From Hyunsoonleella ulvae (GTDB lineage Bacteria; Bacteroidota; Bacteroidia; Flavobacteriales; Flavobacteriaceae): a stretch of 64,000 bases of DNA. The stretch is from NCBI RefSeq assembly GCF_016827605.1, contig NZ_JAEPJQ010000002.1, positions 186,001 to 250,000 of the forward strand, written 5' to 3'. A program made the translations under genes and the position numbers. The notes beneath the pieces were generated by a model that searched no databases, was not told the DNA's origin, and saw only the letters and a program-made list of their open reading frames with translations. Below, in pieces: positions 46,828 through 54,505 of this stretch (position 1 is its first letter; every line of letters starts with the position of its first letter).

Positions 46828-48015
46828 TTATTTTTTGTTTAAAAATGTGTGGATATCCTCATCGGAATATCCACAATATTGCTTCAATATCTCTTCGGCA
46901 TGTTGGTTGAGTAAAGGTGCCGGTTTTTCAATTTTTTGTGGTGTTTCACTAAACTTCACAGGAAAGCCTGTAGTTTTTACAGTGCCCACCTTTGGGTGTT
47001 CGTACTCCAAAATCATGTCATTATGTTTTATCTGTGGGTCTTCTACCATTTCTTTAAAACTATTGACTTGCGAACACCAAATGTCTTCTGCCAACAATAA
47101 TTCTAACCATTCACTAGTGGTTTTGGTTTTAAAAACAGCATTAAAATCGTTTCGAATATTATCACGATTATCAATGATGTTATTCGATTTGTACTTCTCT
47201 GAATCATACTTGTCTAAACCAATGACTTGCGCTAGTCTTTGTACAGAATTCATCCCGATAGCAATGTAACCATCAGAAGTATCGTATAAACCATAGGGCG
47301 CACCCAACCAAGGATTTGGAATACCGCTTGCACTGCGCTCTGGATTTTCCCCTTTTAACAAAAAAGCTGTTATCTCTTGAATATGAAATCCTACTGCAGA
47401 ACTCAATAAATTAGCTTCAATTTTTTGTCCTTTACCAGTGACACTCCTTGAATAAATACCAGCTAAAACCGATTGCACAATAAACAAACTGGTTAATAAA
47501 TCGGCTTGACCTACTGCCGTAACCACGGGCAACCCATCTTTCTGTCCGTTTAAATAGGGAGCCCCACTTATGGACTGTGCCAGTAAATCCTGCCCTGGTC
47601 TTTTTAAATATGGTCCTGAAGCTCCGTATCCCGAGCTAGAGCAATATACTAATCCCGGATTCAGCGTTTTCATATCTTCATAACCCAAACCTAAGCGCTC
47701 CATTACACCAGGACGAAAATTTTCCAAAAGAATATCCGCCTTAGCAATTATATCTATTGCTATTTTTTTGCCTTCGTCAGATTTTAAATCGAGTGCTATA
47801 CTTTTTTTATTTCTATTGAAACTTATAAATGAGATACTCTCCCCTTCGGGATATAAATTCCCATAGGAATAATGACGCATCCAATCGCCTTTTACCGGTT
47901 CTATTTTTATGATGTCTGCGCCCATATCGCCCAACATTTGTGTAGCCCATGGCCCTTGTGCCAACTGCGAAAAATCGGCTACTACCAATCCTTTTAAAGA
48001 TCCGTGTTGTTCCAT
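46828..48015 (-). CDS. Class III CoA transferase (CaiB/BaiF family)
   Basis: A 395-residue cytoplasmic protein. It has the family N-terminus LKGLVVADFSQLAQGPWATQMLGDMGADIIKIEPVKGDWMRH in order (about residues 8-49), the LLENFRPGVMERLGLGYEDM block and CSSSGYGASGPY. The GQKDGLPVVTAVGQADLLT region holds the probable catalytic Asp (about residue 172). Such enzymes move CoA between carboxylic acids. A CoA acceptor in an N-glycan locus is unexpected. The gene follows the enoyl-CoA hydratase by 2 bases, so the two probably work together, and precedes the mannonate dehydratase. Confidence 0.92.
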   Translation of the reverse strand: MEQHGSLKGLVVADFSQLAQGPWATQMLGDMGADIIKIEPVKGDWMRHYSYGNLYPEGESISFISFNRNKKSIALDLKSDEGKKIAIDIIAKADILLENFRPGVMERLGLGYEDMKTLNPGLVYCSSSGYGASGPYLKRPGQDLLAQSISGAPYLNGQKDGLPVVTAVGQADLLTSLFIVQSVLAGIYSRSVTGKGQKIEANLLSSAVGFHIQEITAFLLKGENPERSASGIPNPWLGAPYGLYDTSDGYIAIGMNSVQRLAQVIGLDKYDSEKYKSNNIIDNRDNIRNDFNAVFKTKTTSEWLELLLAEDIWCSQVNSFKEMVEDPQIKHNDMILEYEHPKVGTVKTTGFPVKFSETPQKIEKPAPLLNQHAEEILKQYCGYSDEDIHTFLNKK

Positions 48016-48017
48016 GT

Positions 48018-48788
48018 TTATTGTTCCGACTTTTTAATAAACTTTTGAATTGACATTTGCGCTTCTTTATCTAAGTATAATTGTTTAACTGCAATGGCCT
48101 CTTCATTGATACGCTCTTCAAAAGGTATTGTTGTTAAACTCATATTTGCCAGACGCTTTAATTGTGCTATAGATTTATGAGGTCTTCTTGAAAGTTTCCC
48201 TGCAAAACCCATCATTTCGGTTAAAAAATTATCGCTGGAAAACACCTGATTAACCAACCCCCAATCTTTTAAGGTATTGGCATCGTATTGCCCTCCTAGA
48301 AACAACATTTCCTTTACTCGGTTTATGCCTATTTTTTGGATTAATCGTTGCGTGCCACCACCACCAGGAACTAAACTTAAAAATACTTCTGGTAGCCCCA
48401 TTTTTGCACTTTCAGATGCTACAATCATATCGCAAGCCAAGGCTATCTCACAACCACCACCAAGAGCAAAACCATTAACACCAGCTATCCAAGGTTTATG
48501 TGCATTTTCAATAGCATCATATAGTTGTTTCCCTTTTTCTTGAAAGGCGTCAAACTCTTCAGGGGTTTGGCTTCCGTATTCCTTAATATCGGCTCCTGCC
48601 ATAAATGCTCTACCCGTTCCAGTAATTACTGCAACATGATAGTCAGATTGGGCGTTAATCCGATGGATGCCTTCAATTATTTCATCCATCATCTCCCGAT
48701 TCATGGCATTTAATTGTGCTGGCCGATTAAATTTTAATACAGCAATGGCATCAGTAGTTTCAATGGTTATGGTTTTAAATGCTTTCAT
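48018..48788 (-). CDS. Enoyl-CoA hydratase/isomerase family protein
   Basis: A 256-residue crotonase-fold enzyme. The ATG at 48788 was preferred over an upstream one at 48902 because it lies 2 bases after the preceding stop and begins the domain (MKAFKTITIETTD). Seen are NRPAQLNAMNREMM, GTGRAFMAGADIKEYG (oxyanion-hole strand), AGVNGFALGGGCEIALACDMIVASESA, and FLSLVPGGGGTQRLIQKIG with the LP/LxPGGGGT active-site loop. Crotonases add water to, or isomerise, enoyl-CoA thioesters. Its substrate here is unknown. It forms a tight trio with the signal-less solute-binding protein upstream and the CoA transferase downstream. Confidence 0.92.
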   Translation of the reverse strand: MKAFKTITIETTDAIAVLKFNRPAQLNAMNREMMDEIIEGIHRINAQSDYHVAVITGTGRAFMAGADIKEYGSQTPEEFDAFQEKGKQLYDAIENAHKPWIAGVNGFALGGGCEIALACDMIVASESAKMGLPEVFLSLVPGGGGTQRLIQKIGINRVKEMLFLGGQYDANTLKDWGLVNQVFSSDNFLTEMMGFAGKLSRRPHKSIAQLKRLANMSLTTIPFEERINEEAIAVKQLYLDKEAQMSIQKFIKKSEQ

Positions 48789-48790
48789 AA

Positions 48791-49930
48791 CTAAACGGAT
48801 TTGTAATAGTCGTTTAACGTATTCATTATTGCCTCTGAACTCGTATCTTTTAATATACCATCGTGAATAATATCGGCACCCTGTTCTTGAAATGCATTCC
48901 AACCCGGATGTTGCGGACGTATATAAGCGTTTTCAATAGTCCATTTTGTATCATTAAAAAAGTCGTTACATAACACATTGTTAGTTTTGCTCTCCCAAGC
49001 AGTTTTACTTGCGGGTTGCCCATCGTTTTTGGTAAACACACCTTTTTGAACCTCAGCACTAGCTGCATAGTTGACATACTTTGAAGCTATTTCAGGATGT
49101 TTGGTTAAGGCAGATACCGCTAGCCCTACACCTCCCATAATCGTTGATATATCTTTTTGTAATCCCGTAGGGCTATTTGTAAAATGCACTAGGTTTTTAG
49201 TATACCCTTTCCGGGAATAATTGGTGTACCCAAATAGATAAGGCGAATAAATTATACTTTCTTCATTACCCATATTATCCAGTATCTGAATAGGATTCCA
49301 GTTTAAGGATTGGGGATGACTATGTTCTACATGAAATTTTATATCATCTAAAGCAGAAATACCAACTTTGGAATTAATTTTATTATTATCAATAAATCCA
49401 GAACCAAAATTTTGAGCACAAAGCGTTAAAAAAGTACACCAAATATCTGTTGGACAAAGTGCCCAAGCCACTGAAAACCCAGATGGTAACTTTTTATAAA
49501 ATGCTTTTAATTCCTCCTGATTTTTAGGTAAGCTCAGTTCCAAGCTATCTATAATATCTTTTCTGTAAGATGCCACTAAGGCTGCCGCATCTATTGGAGT
49601 GGCGTAAAAGTGGTCCTCGCAATTATAGATATCGAAGCATTTTCCTAAAGCCTGTTGTTTCAAGGCATCTAATGCTTCGGGGGTTATATAGTTTTCCAAC
49701 TGAAGTAGCAAGCCTTTTTTGTGGGCTTGCCCCATGTAGGGATGGTCTATGGTTATGATATCAAAATTTTCAATTAAATCTTCGATAGGTGTATCCCCAA
49801 ATTCCTTTAGGGAACGCACTTTCCAAGTGATATTGACATTTGGATTATTTTCTTGAAATGCCTTTGATGTAGCTATGAGTGGTTCATACCCTCTTGGATG
49901 GTCCCATGCTATGCCTTTTAATTCAATCAT
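48791..49930 (-). CDS. Solute-binding-protein-like protein (family 1 fold) without signal peptide
   Basis: A 379-residue protein resembling extracellular solute-binding proteins of ABC sugar importers: AIAWDHPRGYE-type start GIAWDHPRGYEPLI, FDIITIDHPYMGQAHKKGLLLQL, YATPIDAAALVASYRKDII, MGGVGLAVSALTKHPEIASKYVNYAAS and a KNDGQPAS segment. The ATG at 49930 begins directly at the fold's first strand, and no signal peptide or lipobox is encoded. No ABC permease or ATPase is in the window. It may therefore be a cytoplasmic ligand-binding protein or an enzyme-like relative. It sits 2 bases from the enoyl-CoA hydratase and 16 from the lactonase gene. Confidence 0.8.
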   Translation of the reverse strand: MIELKGIAWDHPRGYEPLIATSKAFQENNPNVNITWKVRSLKEFGDTPIEDLIENFDIITIDHPYMGQAHKKGLLLQLENYITPEALDALKQQALGKCFDIYNCEDHFYATPIDAAALVASYRKDIIDSLELSLPKNQEELKAFYKKLPSGFSVAWALCPTDIWCTFLTLCAQNFGSGFIDNNKINSKVGISALDDIKFHVEHSHPQSLNWNPIQILDNMGNEESIIYSPYLFGYTNYSRKGYTKNLVHFTNSPTGLQKDISTIMGGVGLAVSALTKHPEIASKYVNYAASAEVQKGVFTKNDGQPASKTAWESKTNNVLCNDFFNDTKWTIENAYIRPQHPGWNAFQEQGADIIHDGILKDTSSEAIMNTLNDYYKSV

Positions 49931-49946
49931 TGTTAACTCAATTAAA

Positions 49947-51035
49947 CTATAACCAGCAAATATTTACTGGTGTATTTACTTTAAATGTTGATTTTTTTTG
50001 AAGTGTGCCATCATTTGTATTTATCTCAAACACTACTAAGCTATTGCTATCCTGATTAGCGACTACAAGCCATTTGCCTTCAGGATGGATATTAAAGTCT
50101 CTTGGTGTTTTACCATAGGTACTTTGATGCCCCACAAGTGATAATTGCTTGGATTGGGCATCAATTTTAAAAATGGCAATGGTTTCAGAACCGCGATTGG
50201 ATGCGTATAAGAACTTCCCATTGGGATGCATTCGTATGGCCGCACCACCAATTGCCCCATCATGATTTTCAGGAATAAAACTTATCTTTTGAATGCTCTT
50301 ACTATCACTTTTCTTTACATCTACAACAAAAATCTCTCCTGTTAATTCTCCCAGTACATAGGCAAACTCTTGATTGTTATCCATAACCATGTGTCGTGCA
50401 CCACTTCCTGGCTCAATTGATATATCTAAAACTGGATTGCTCTGCCATTTTTGTTCTTTATCTTGCCATTGGTAGGCCTTTGCGGTATCTAAAGTTAAAT
50501 CTACAGCAAACATCTGATTGTCGGCAAAAGGGTATATCATGTGGGCATGTGCCGCTTCTTGCCGTTCTTTATTAGGACCAACACCTTCGTGCCGGATGTC
50601 TTGTGAATATGGATTAAGACTACCATCTGCGTTTATGGGATAGGATAAAATATTTCCTGACATGTAACTTGCCAGTACCAATTTATTTTCAATAATAGCT
50701 AGATGACATGCGTAATCGCCATTGATAGGCTGTGAATTAATAAGGCGTAAACCTCCATTATTTTCAATCTTATAGGCATGTACCTTTGGTTTGAGATTTT
50801 CTTGGGTTTCCTCAACCGCATAAAGGTATTTTTTGTCGTCAGAAATTACCAAGTAACTCGGATTTCGCTGTTTCGTATAGCTTTTTTCGGTAATTTCTCC
50901 TGTTTCTAAATTAAATTCAAAACACCCAATACCTTTTCCTTCTGGATTTTCTGCCGGAGTGCCTTGCCCCGTATAGCTTCCTGTATAAAAAACACCCATA
51001 CTTTGTAATGCAATTGTTATTAAAATTAGTTTCAT
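49947..51035 (-). CDS. Lactonase, 6-phosphogluconolactonase (YbhE/Pgl) family beta-propeller
   Basis: A 362-residue seven-bladed propeller. The N-terminus has a short hydrophobic stretch (LILITIALQSMGVFYTGSYTG), so export is possible but weakly supported. Family features are KGIGCFEFNLETGEI, NPSYLVISDDKKYLYAVEE, CHLAIIENKLVLASYMSGN, AAHAHMIYPFADNQMFAVDL, GSGARHMVMDNN and NPPHDFN-like TPRDFNIHPEGKWLVVANQDSN. It hydrolyses sugar lactones. Its start abuts the dehydrogenase stop, so in this operon the natural substrate could be mannono- or gluconolactone made by that dehydrogenase. Confidence 0.88.
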   Translation of the reverse strand: MKLILITIALQSMGVFYTGSYTGQGTPAENPEGKGIGCFEFNLETGEITEKSYTKQRNPSYLVISDDKKYLYAVEETQENLKPKVHAYKIENNGGLRLINSQPINGDYACHLAIIENKLVLASYMSGNILSYPINADGSLNPYSQDIRHEGVGPNKERQEAAHAHMIYPFADNQMFAVDLTLDTAKAYQWQDKEQKWQSNPVLDISIEPGSGARHMVMDNNQEFAYVLGELTGEIFVVDVKKSDSKSIQKISFIPENHDGAIGGAAIRMHPNGKFLYASNRGSETIAIFKIDAQSKQLSLVGHQSTYGKTPRDFNIHPEGKWLVVANQDSNSLVVFEINTNDGTLQKKSTFKVNTPVNICWL

Positions 51036-51839
51036 CTATTTATTCGTTTTTCTCGGAGGACGAGGGTCGTATTGAATCGTGTGGTTCATGTAGGCACCAT
51101 CGATGTACAAATCTGCCCCGTTGATATACTCTGCCATATCACTTGCTAAAAATGCCACGGTATTGGCTACTTCGGTAACATTACCTATTCGTCCAGATGG
51201 TATCCAGTCATGAAACTTCTCCCGTCCAAATTTGTTGATTTCTTCTCGGTTCATATTCGTTTCAATAGCTCCTGGCGCTACAGATACCACTCTAATGTTA
51301 TCTTCTGCCAACTCTAAAGACAGACATTTTGTAAACATCTTTAATCCTGCTTTTGCAGAACAATAATGAATCAATCCCTTTCTGGGAACCGTATCATGAA
51401 TTGAGGAAATATTTATAATAACACCGCCTCCATTATTTTCCATACGTTTTCCTGCTTCTTTAGCACATAAAAAAGGGCCTTTTAAATTGATGCCCATTAC
51501 CCTATCCCATTCGTCTTCTTCTAAATCTAAAACATGTTGAACGCTTTCGCTACCAGCATTATTTACAAGAATATCAATAGTGCCAATTTCGGCATCCATT
51601 TGACTGAACATATCCTTAACTTCGGAAGCTTTTGCCACATTGGCTTTTCCTATCCTTACCGTAACATTATACTTTGATGTTATCTCATCTGCTACCTCCT
51701 GTGCTTTATCTTTATTACTGTAATAATTGATAAATACATCAGCACCACACGCCGCCAATGCTTTACAAATTCCTGCACCGATACCTTGACTTCCTCCTGT
51801 TACTAGGGCTTTTTTGCCTTTTAAGTTAATTTGTGTCAT
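51036..51839 (-). CDS. Short-chain dehydrogenase, glucose 1-dehydrogenase-like
   Basis: A 267-residue SDR enzyme with the cofactor motif TGGSQGIGAGI (about residues 14-24), NNAGSE, active-site SSIHDTVPRKGLIHYCSAKAG (Ser, Tyr and Lys of the SDR triad) and PGAIETNMNREE. The INYYSN segment after strand 2, the HDTVP..HY..K order and the PGAI..N.E block match Bacillus glucose 1-dehydrogenases, so a sugar 1-dehydrogenase activity is likely. A mannose or glucose substrate would give the corresponding lactone for the adjoining lactonase. No gap separates the two genes. Confidence 0.88.
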   Translation of the reverse strand: MTQINLKGKKALVTGGSQGIGAGICKALAACGADVFINYYSNKDKAQEVADEITSKYNVTVRIGKANVAKASEVKDMFSQMDAEIGTIDILVNNAGSESVQHVLDLEEDEWDRVMGINLKGPFLCAKEAGKRMENNGGGVIINISSIHDTVPRKGLIHYCSAKAGLKMFTKCLSLELAEDNIRVVSVAPGAIETNMNREEINKFGREKFHDWIPSGRIGNVTEVANTVAFLASDMAEYINGADLYIDGAYMNHTIQYDPRPPRKTNK

Positions 51840-51845
51840 TGGCTT

Positions 51846-52277
51846 TTAATCTTTTTGGTTATTAAAACAAGCTGTTACCTTCTGTTTTAATTCAGCTATT
51901 TGCGTATCATTTAATTGAAAAAACTCAAAGTCTGATATATGTGTATCTGATTTTTCTACTATAATAATCTCGCTTCCTTCTTTCATAGCTATATTATGCC
52001 ACACATTGGCAGGAATATTATATGTGATGTTGGGTTTTAGTAATTCTGCTTCAAAGGTTACACTATCGCCTTCAATTTCAGCCCCAATTAATACGGCCTC
52101 TCCTTTTAATAGAATAAATACCTCATCGGTTAAAAAATGGACATCCAATTTTTTTATATTATCTATATGTTGCTCTGGCATATAGTTTAATTGTGCCACT
52201 TGCCAGCCCTCTCGTATTAAAAACGGATGGTATCCATTAGCTTCTACTTTGTACTGTTCTATAACGGTTGTGCTCAT
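51846..52277 (-). CDS. Small cupin-domain protein
   Basis: A 143-residue single-domain cupin. It shows a QLNYMPEQHIDNIKKLDVHFLTDEVFILLKGEAVL strand set, in order, with the first cupin motif (His and Glu), and IPANVWHNIAM with the second-motif His. It could be a sugar epimerase, isomerase or metal-binding sensor; sequence alone does not decide. It lies 6 bases from the dehydrogenase and 6 bases from the sugar porter, so it probably acts on the imported sugar or its lactone. Confidence 0.8.
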   Translation of the reverse strand: MSTTVIEQYKVEANGYHPFLIREGWQVAQLNYMPEQHIDNIKKLDVHFLTDEVFILLKGEAVLIGAEIEGDSVTFEAELLKPNITYNIPANVWHNIAMKEGSEIIIVEKSDTHISDFEFFQLNDTQIAELKQKVTACFNNQKD

Positions 52278-52283
52278 ATTATT

Positions 52284-53735
52284 TTAGTCTTTTGTTCTAT
52301 CTTGTTTCCAAGACATTTCTATCTCTTCTAATGTTTTGCCTTTTGTTTCTGGTACAAACTTCCATATAAACCAAATGGCTGGGAGTGTTAATGCGCCGTA
52401 TAAAAAGAAAGTCCCCGACGGTTTTATAGTTTCTATAAACACAGGGTTGGTAAGTGTGATAAAAAAACCTGTAACCATTAATGATAAACTACCAATACTT
52501 ACGGCTAAACCTCTAATTTTAGTGGGGAATATTTCGCTAATAATGACCCAAACAATAGGACCATAGGAAAAGGCAAAACATGCTACATACAATAATAATG
52601 GAATAATGACCAAACTAGAACCTAGGGCAAATAAGGTAGCTACACCAAACAATGAAATGGCGGCACCTATGACGCCAATTAGAAGTAATTTTCTTCTTCC
52701 GTAACGCTCAATATTCATAATAGCTACAAACGTGAAAATGGAATTTACCAATCCTACTAAAACCGCTCCCAAAAAGGAACTTTCTACACTTTTTATAGAC
52801 TCATTTAAAATATTTGGCGCAAAATACATGATGGCTGCAATTCCGCTTAAATGTGAAAACATTGGCAATAGAATACCTATTAAAAATGGTCGTCTTAAAT
52901 AGGGCTTTAGCAAATCTTTAAAACCTTGAGATTCTGATTTTACTACAGATTGTATCTCGTCCATTTGAGATTTAGCCATAAATTCTCCCATGGTTTTAAC
53001 CATAATGGCGTAGGCTTTATTTTCCTTACCATTTACCGCTAACCATCTTGGACTCTCTGGCACTAGGAATAACAGCACCAAGAACAATAATGCTATGGGA
53101 ATTTCTGTACCAAACATACCACGCCAAATTTCTTCTACAAATAACCAGTTCCAAAACCCTCCGTTTTCTTGCGTTACAACCCCAGCCACGTCTCCTGCCG
53201 CATTTAGTACCATCCAGTCCACTAAAAAGGCTAACAGAATACCTAGTGTTATTGAAAGCTGATATAGCGACACCATTTTTCCTCGCTTTTCGGGTAATGT
53301 TAATTCTGAAATGTATATGGGTGCTACAACTGACGTGATGCCTACGCCTATACCGCCTATGATTCTAACCACAACTAAAAATACAAATGAGTTTTTAGAA
53401 GATGCCGACATCCAATAGGCATTGTTCAAATCGCCTAAAAATTGAGGCGGTAACATAGAACCAAATGCAGAAAGCAACAAACATGCTGCTGCCACTATTA
53501 AGGCTTTTTTTCTACCAAACTTGTCCGTAATACTTCCCGAAATCACACATCCTAAAATGGTGCCCAAGAGTGCCGAAGACACGACCCACCCCAACATACT
53601 TGATGACAGGTTATATTGACTTTCTAGAAATGTGTTACATCCTGAAATAATGGCGGTATCGTACCCAAAAAGAAAGCCCCCAATGGTGGACACAAAGCTG
53701 ATGCCATAAACGTAAAATGATGTATTGGTTTTCAT
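52284..53735 (-). CDS. Sugar porter family (XylE-like) major facilitator transporter
   Basis: A 483-residue inner-membrane protein with 12 expected hydrophobic segments. Sugar-porter signatures are GGFLFGYDTAIISG (helix 1), SITDKFGRKKALIVAA, RIIGGIGVGITSVVAPIYISE, VPESPRWLAV (about 225-234), NIERYGRRKLLLIG and the terminal FVPETKGKTLEEIEM. Such carriers import hexoses or pentoses, usually with protons. In the operon it would bring unphosphorylated mannose to the dehydrogenase. It follows the RraA-like gene by 36 bases. Confidence 0.94.
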   Translation of the reverse strand: MKTNTSFYVYGISFVSTIGGFLFGYDTAIISGCNTFLESQYNLSSSMLGWVVSSALLGTILGCVISGSITDKFGRKKALIVAAACLLLSAFGSMLPPQFLGDLNNAYWMSASSKNSFVFLVVVRIIGGIGVGITSVVAPIYISELTLPEKRGKMVSLYQLSITLGILLAFLVDWMVLNAAGDVAGVVTQENGGFWNWLFVEEIWRGMFGTEIPIALLFLVLLFLVPESPRWLAVNGKENKAYAIMVKTMGEFMAKSQMDEIQSVVKSESQGFKDLLKPYLRRPFLIGILLPMFSHLSGIAAIMYFAPNILNESIKSVESSFLGAVLVGLVNSIFTFVAIMNIERYGRRKLLLIGVIGAAISLFGVATLFALGSSLVIIPLLLYVACFAFSYGPIVWVIISEIFPTKIRGLAVSIGSLSLMVTGFFITLTNPVFIETIKPSGTFFLYGALTLPAIWFIWKFVPETKGKTLEEIEMSWKQDRTKD

Positions 53736-53771
53736 AATTTATATTTAGTTAGTGTTGGTTTGGTTTTTCTT

Positions 53772-54476
53772 CTACATAATTCCAAATTTGTTGTAGGCAT
53801 CTACAGTACTCATCCCTTCTTCCAAAGCTTTTTTTACAAGTTGCTCTCCCCTTGCCTTTTCTATAGCTCCTGCAAACGCTTTTTCTTCTACTTCTTTTGG
53901 CACTACAACTACACCATCCCTATCTCCATAAATAATGTCGCCTGGATTTATGCGTGTACCTTCTATTTCTATAGGCACTCTATAATCTATTACTTTACCT
54001 CTTGGGCCTTGGTCCTGTGCATAGCCTCCGTAAGAAAATGTTGGGAAATTAAGATTTAAAACTTCGTTGGTATCTCTTGAATAGCCATGAAGTACAGCGC
54101 CTGCGGCCTTAAGTTTCATAGCGCGGGTACTCATTAATCCTCCCCATAGGGCATATCTAGGAGAAGACCCTGAGCAGATGTAAACTTCATCTTCTTTTAA
54201 ATCGTCTAAGGCTTCAAACATAATCCCGAATGGTTTTTTCATCATGGGGTTTTTGGTGTCTTTTACAGACTCTTCAAAAACATCGGCCTCTAAAACTGGC
54301 ATTGCTCTACCTATAACCACAAAATCTGTATTTAATGGTTTTATATTAGGCGGTAAAAATTGATGTTGATATCCCAACGTATCTAAAATATCGCCTACTA
54401 AGGCTACAAATAATTCTGACTTGGCTATGGCGAATAGCTCTTTATCATCATTCCAAATTTTATTAGTATTGCTCAT
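53772..54476 (-). CDS. RraA-family protein (aldolase/decarboxylase-like)
   Basis: A 234-residue RraA/MenG-like protein. The family core is GGLMSTRAMKLKAAGAVLHGYSRDTNEVLNLNFPTFS, in order, with the GxxxxxxA...G..G.V..G..RD pattern; the metal/pyruvate Asp lies in GYSRD (about residue 142). The segment GDIIYGDRDGVVVVP follows at about 195-209. Related enzymes split 4-hydroxy-2-oxoacids into pyruvate and an aldehyde or oxoacid. In this operon it could act on the 2-keto-3-deoxy acid made by the mannonate dehydratase, giving pyruvate (inference). No KdgK or KdgA-type genes were seen in the window. Confidence 0.85.
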   Translation of the reverse strand: MSNTNKIWNDDKELFAIAKSELFVALVGDILDTLGYQHQFLPPNIKPLNTDFVVIGRAMPVLEADVFEESVKDTKNPMMKKPFGIMFEALDDLKEDEVYICSGSSPRYALWGGLMSTRAMKLKAAGAVLHGYSRDTNEVLNLNFPTFSYGGYAQDQGPRGKVIDYRVPIEIEGTRINPGDIIYGDRDGVVVVPKEVEEKAFAGAIEKARGEQLVKKALEEGMSTVDAYNKFGIM

Positions 54477-54505
54477 ATCGTTTGATTACAAAATGTTAAT
54501 TCCTG

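Noticed and set aside
47880-47900. TTTACCGGTTCT as a possible operator in the CoA transferase gene
   Set aside because: Coding sequence, weak palindrome, no nearby promoter; probably chance.
48789-48902. Longer start for the enoyl-CoA hydratase
   Set aside because: The extra residues overlap the end of the solute-binding-protein gene and do not resemble the crotonase N-terminus.
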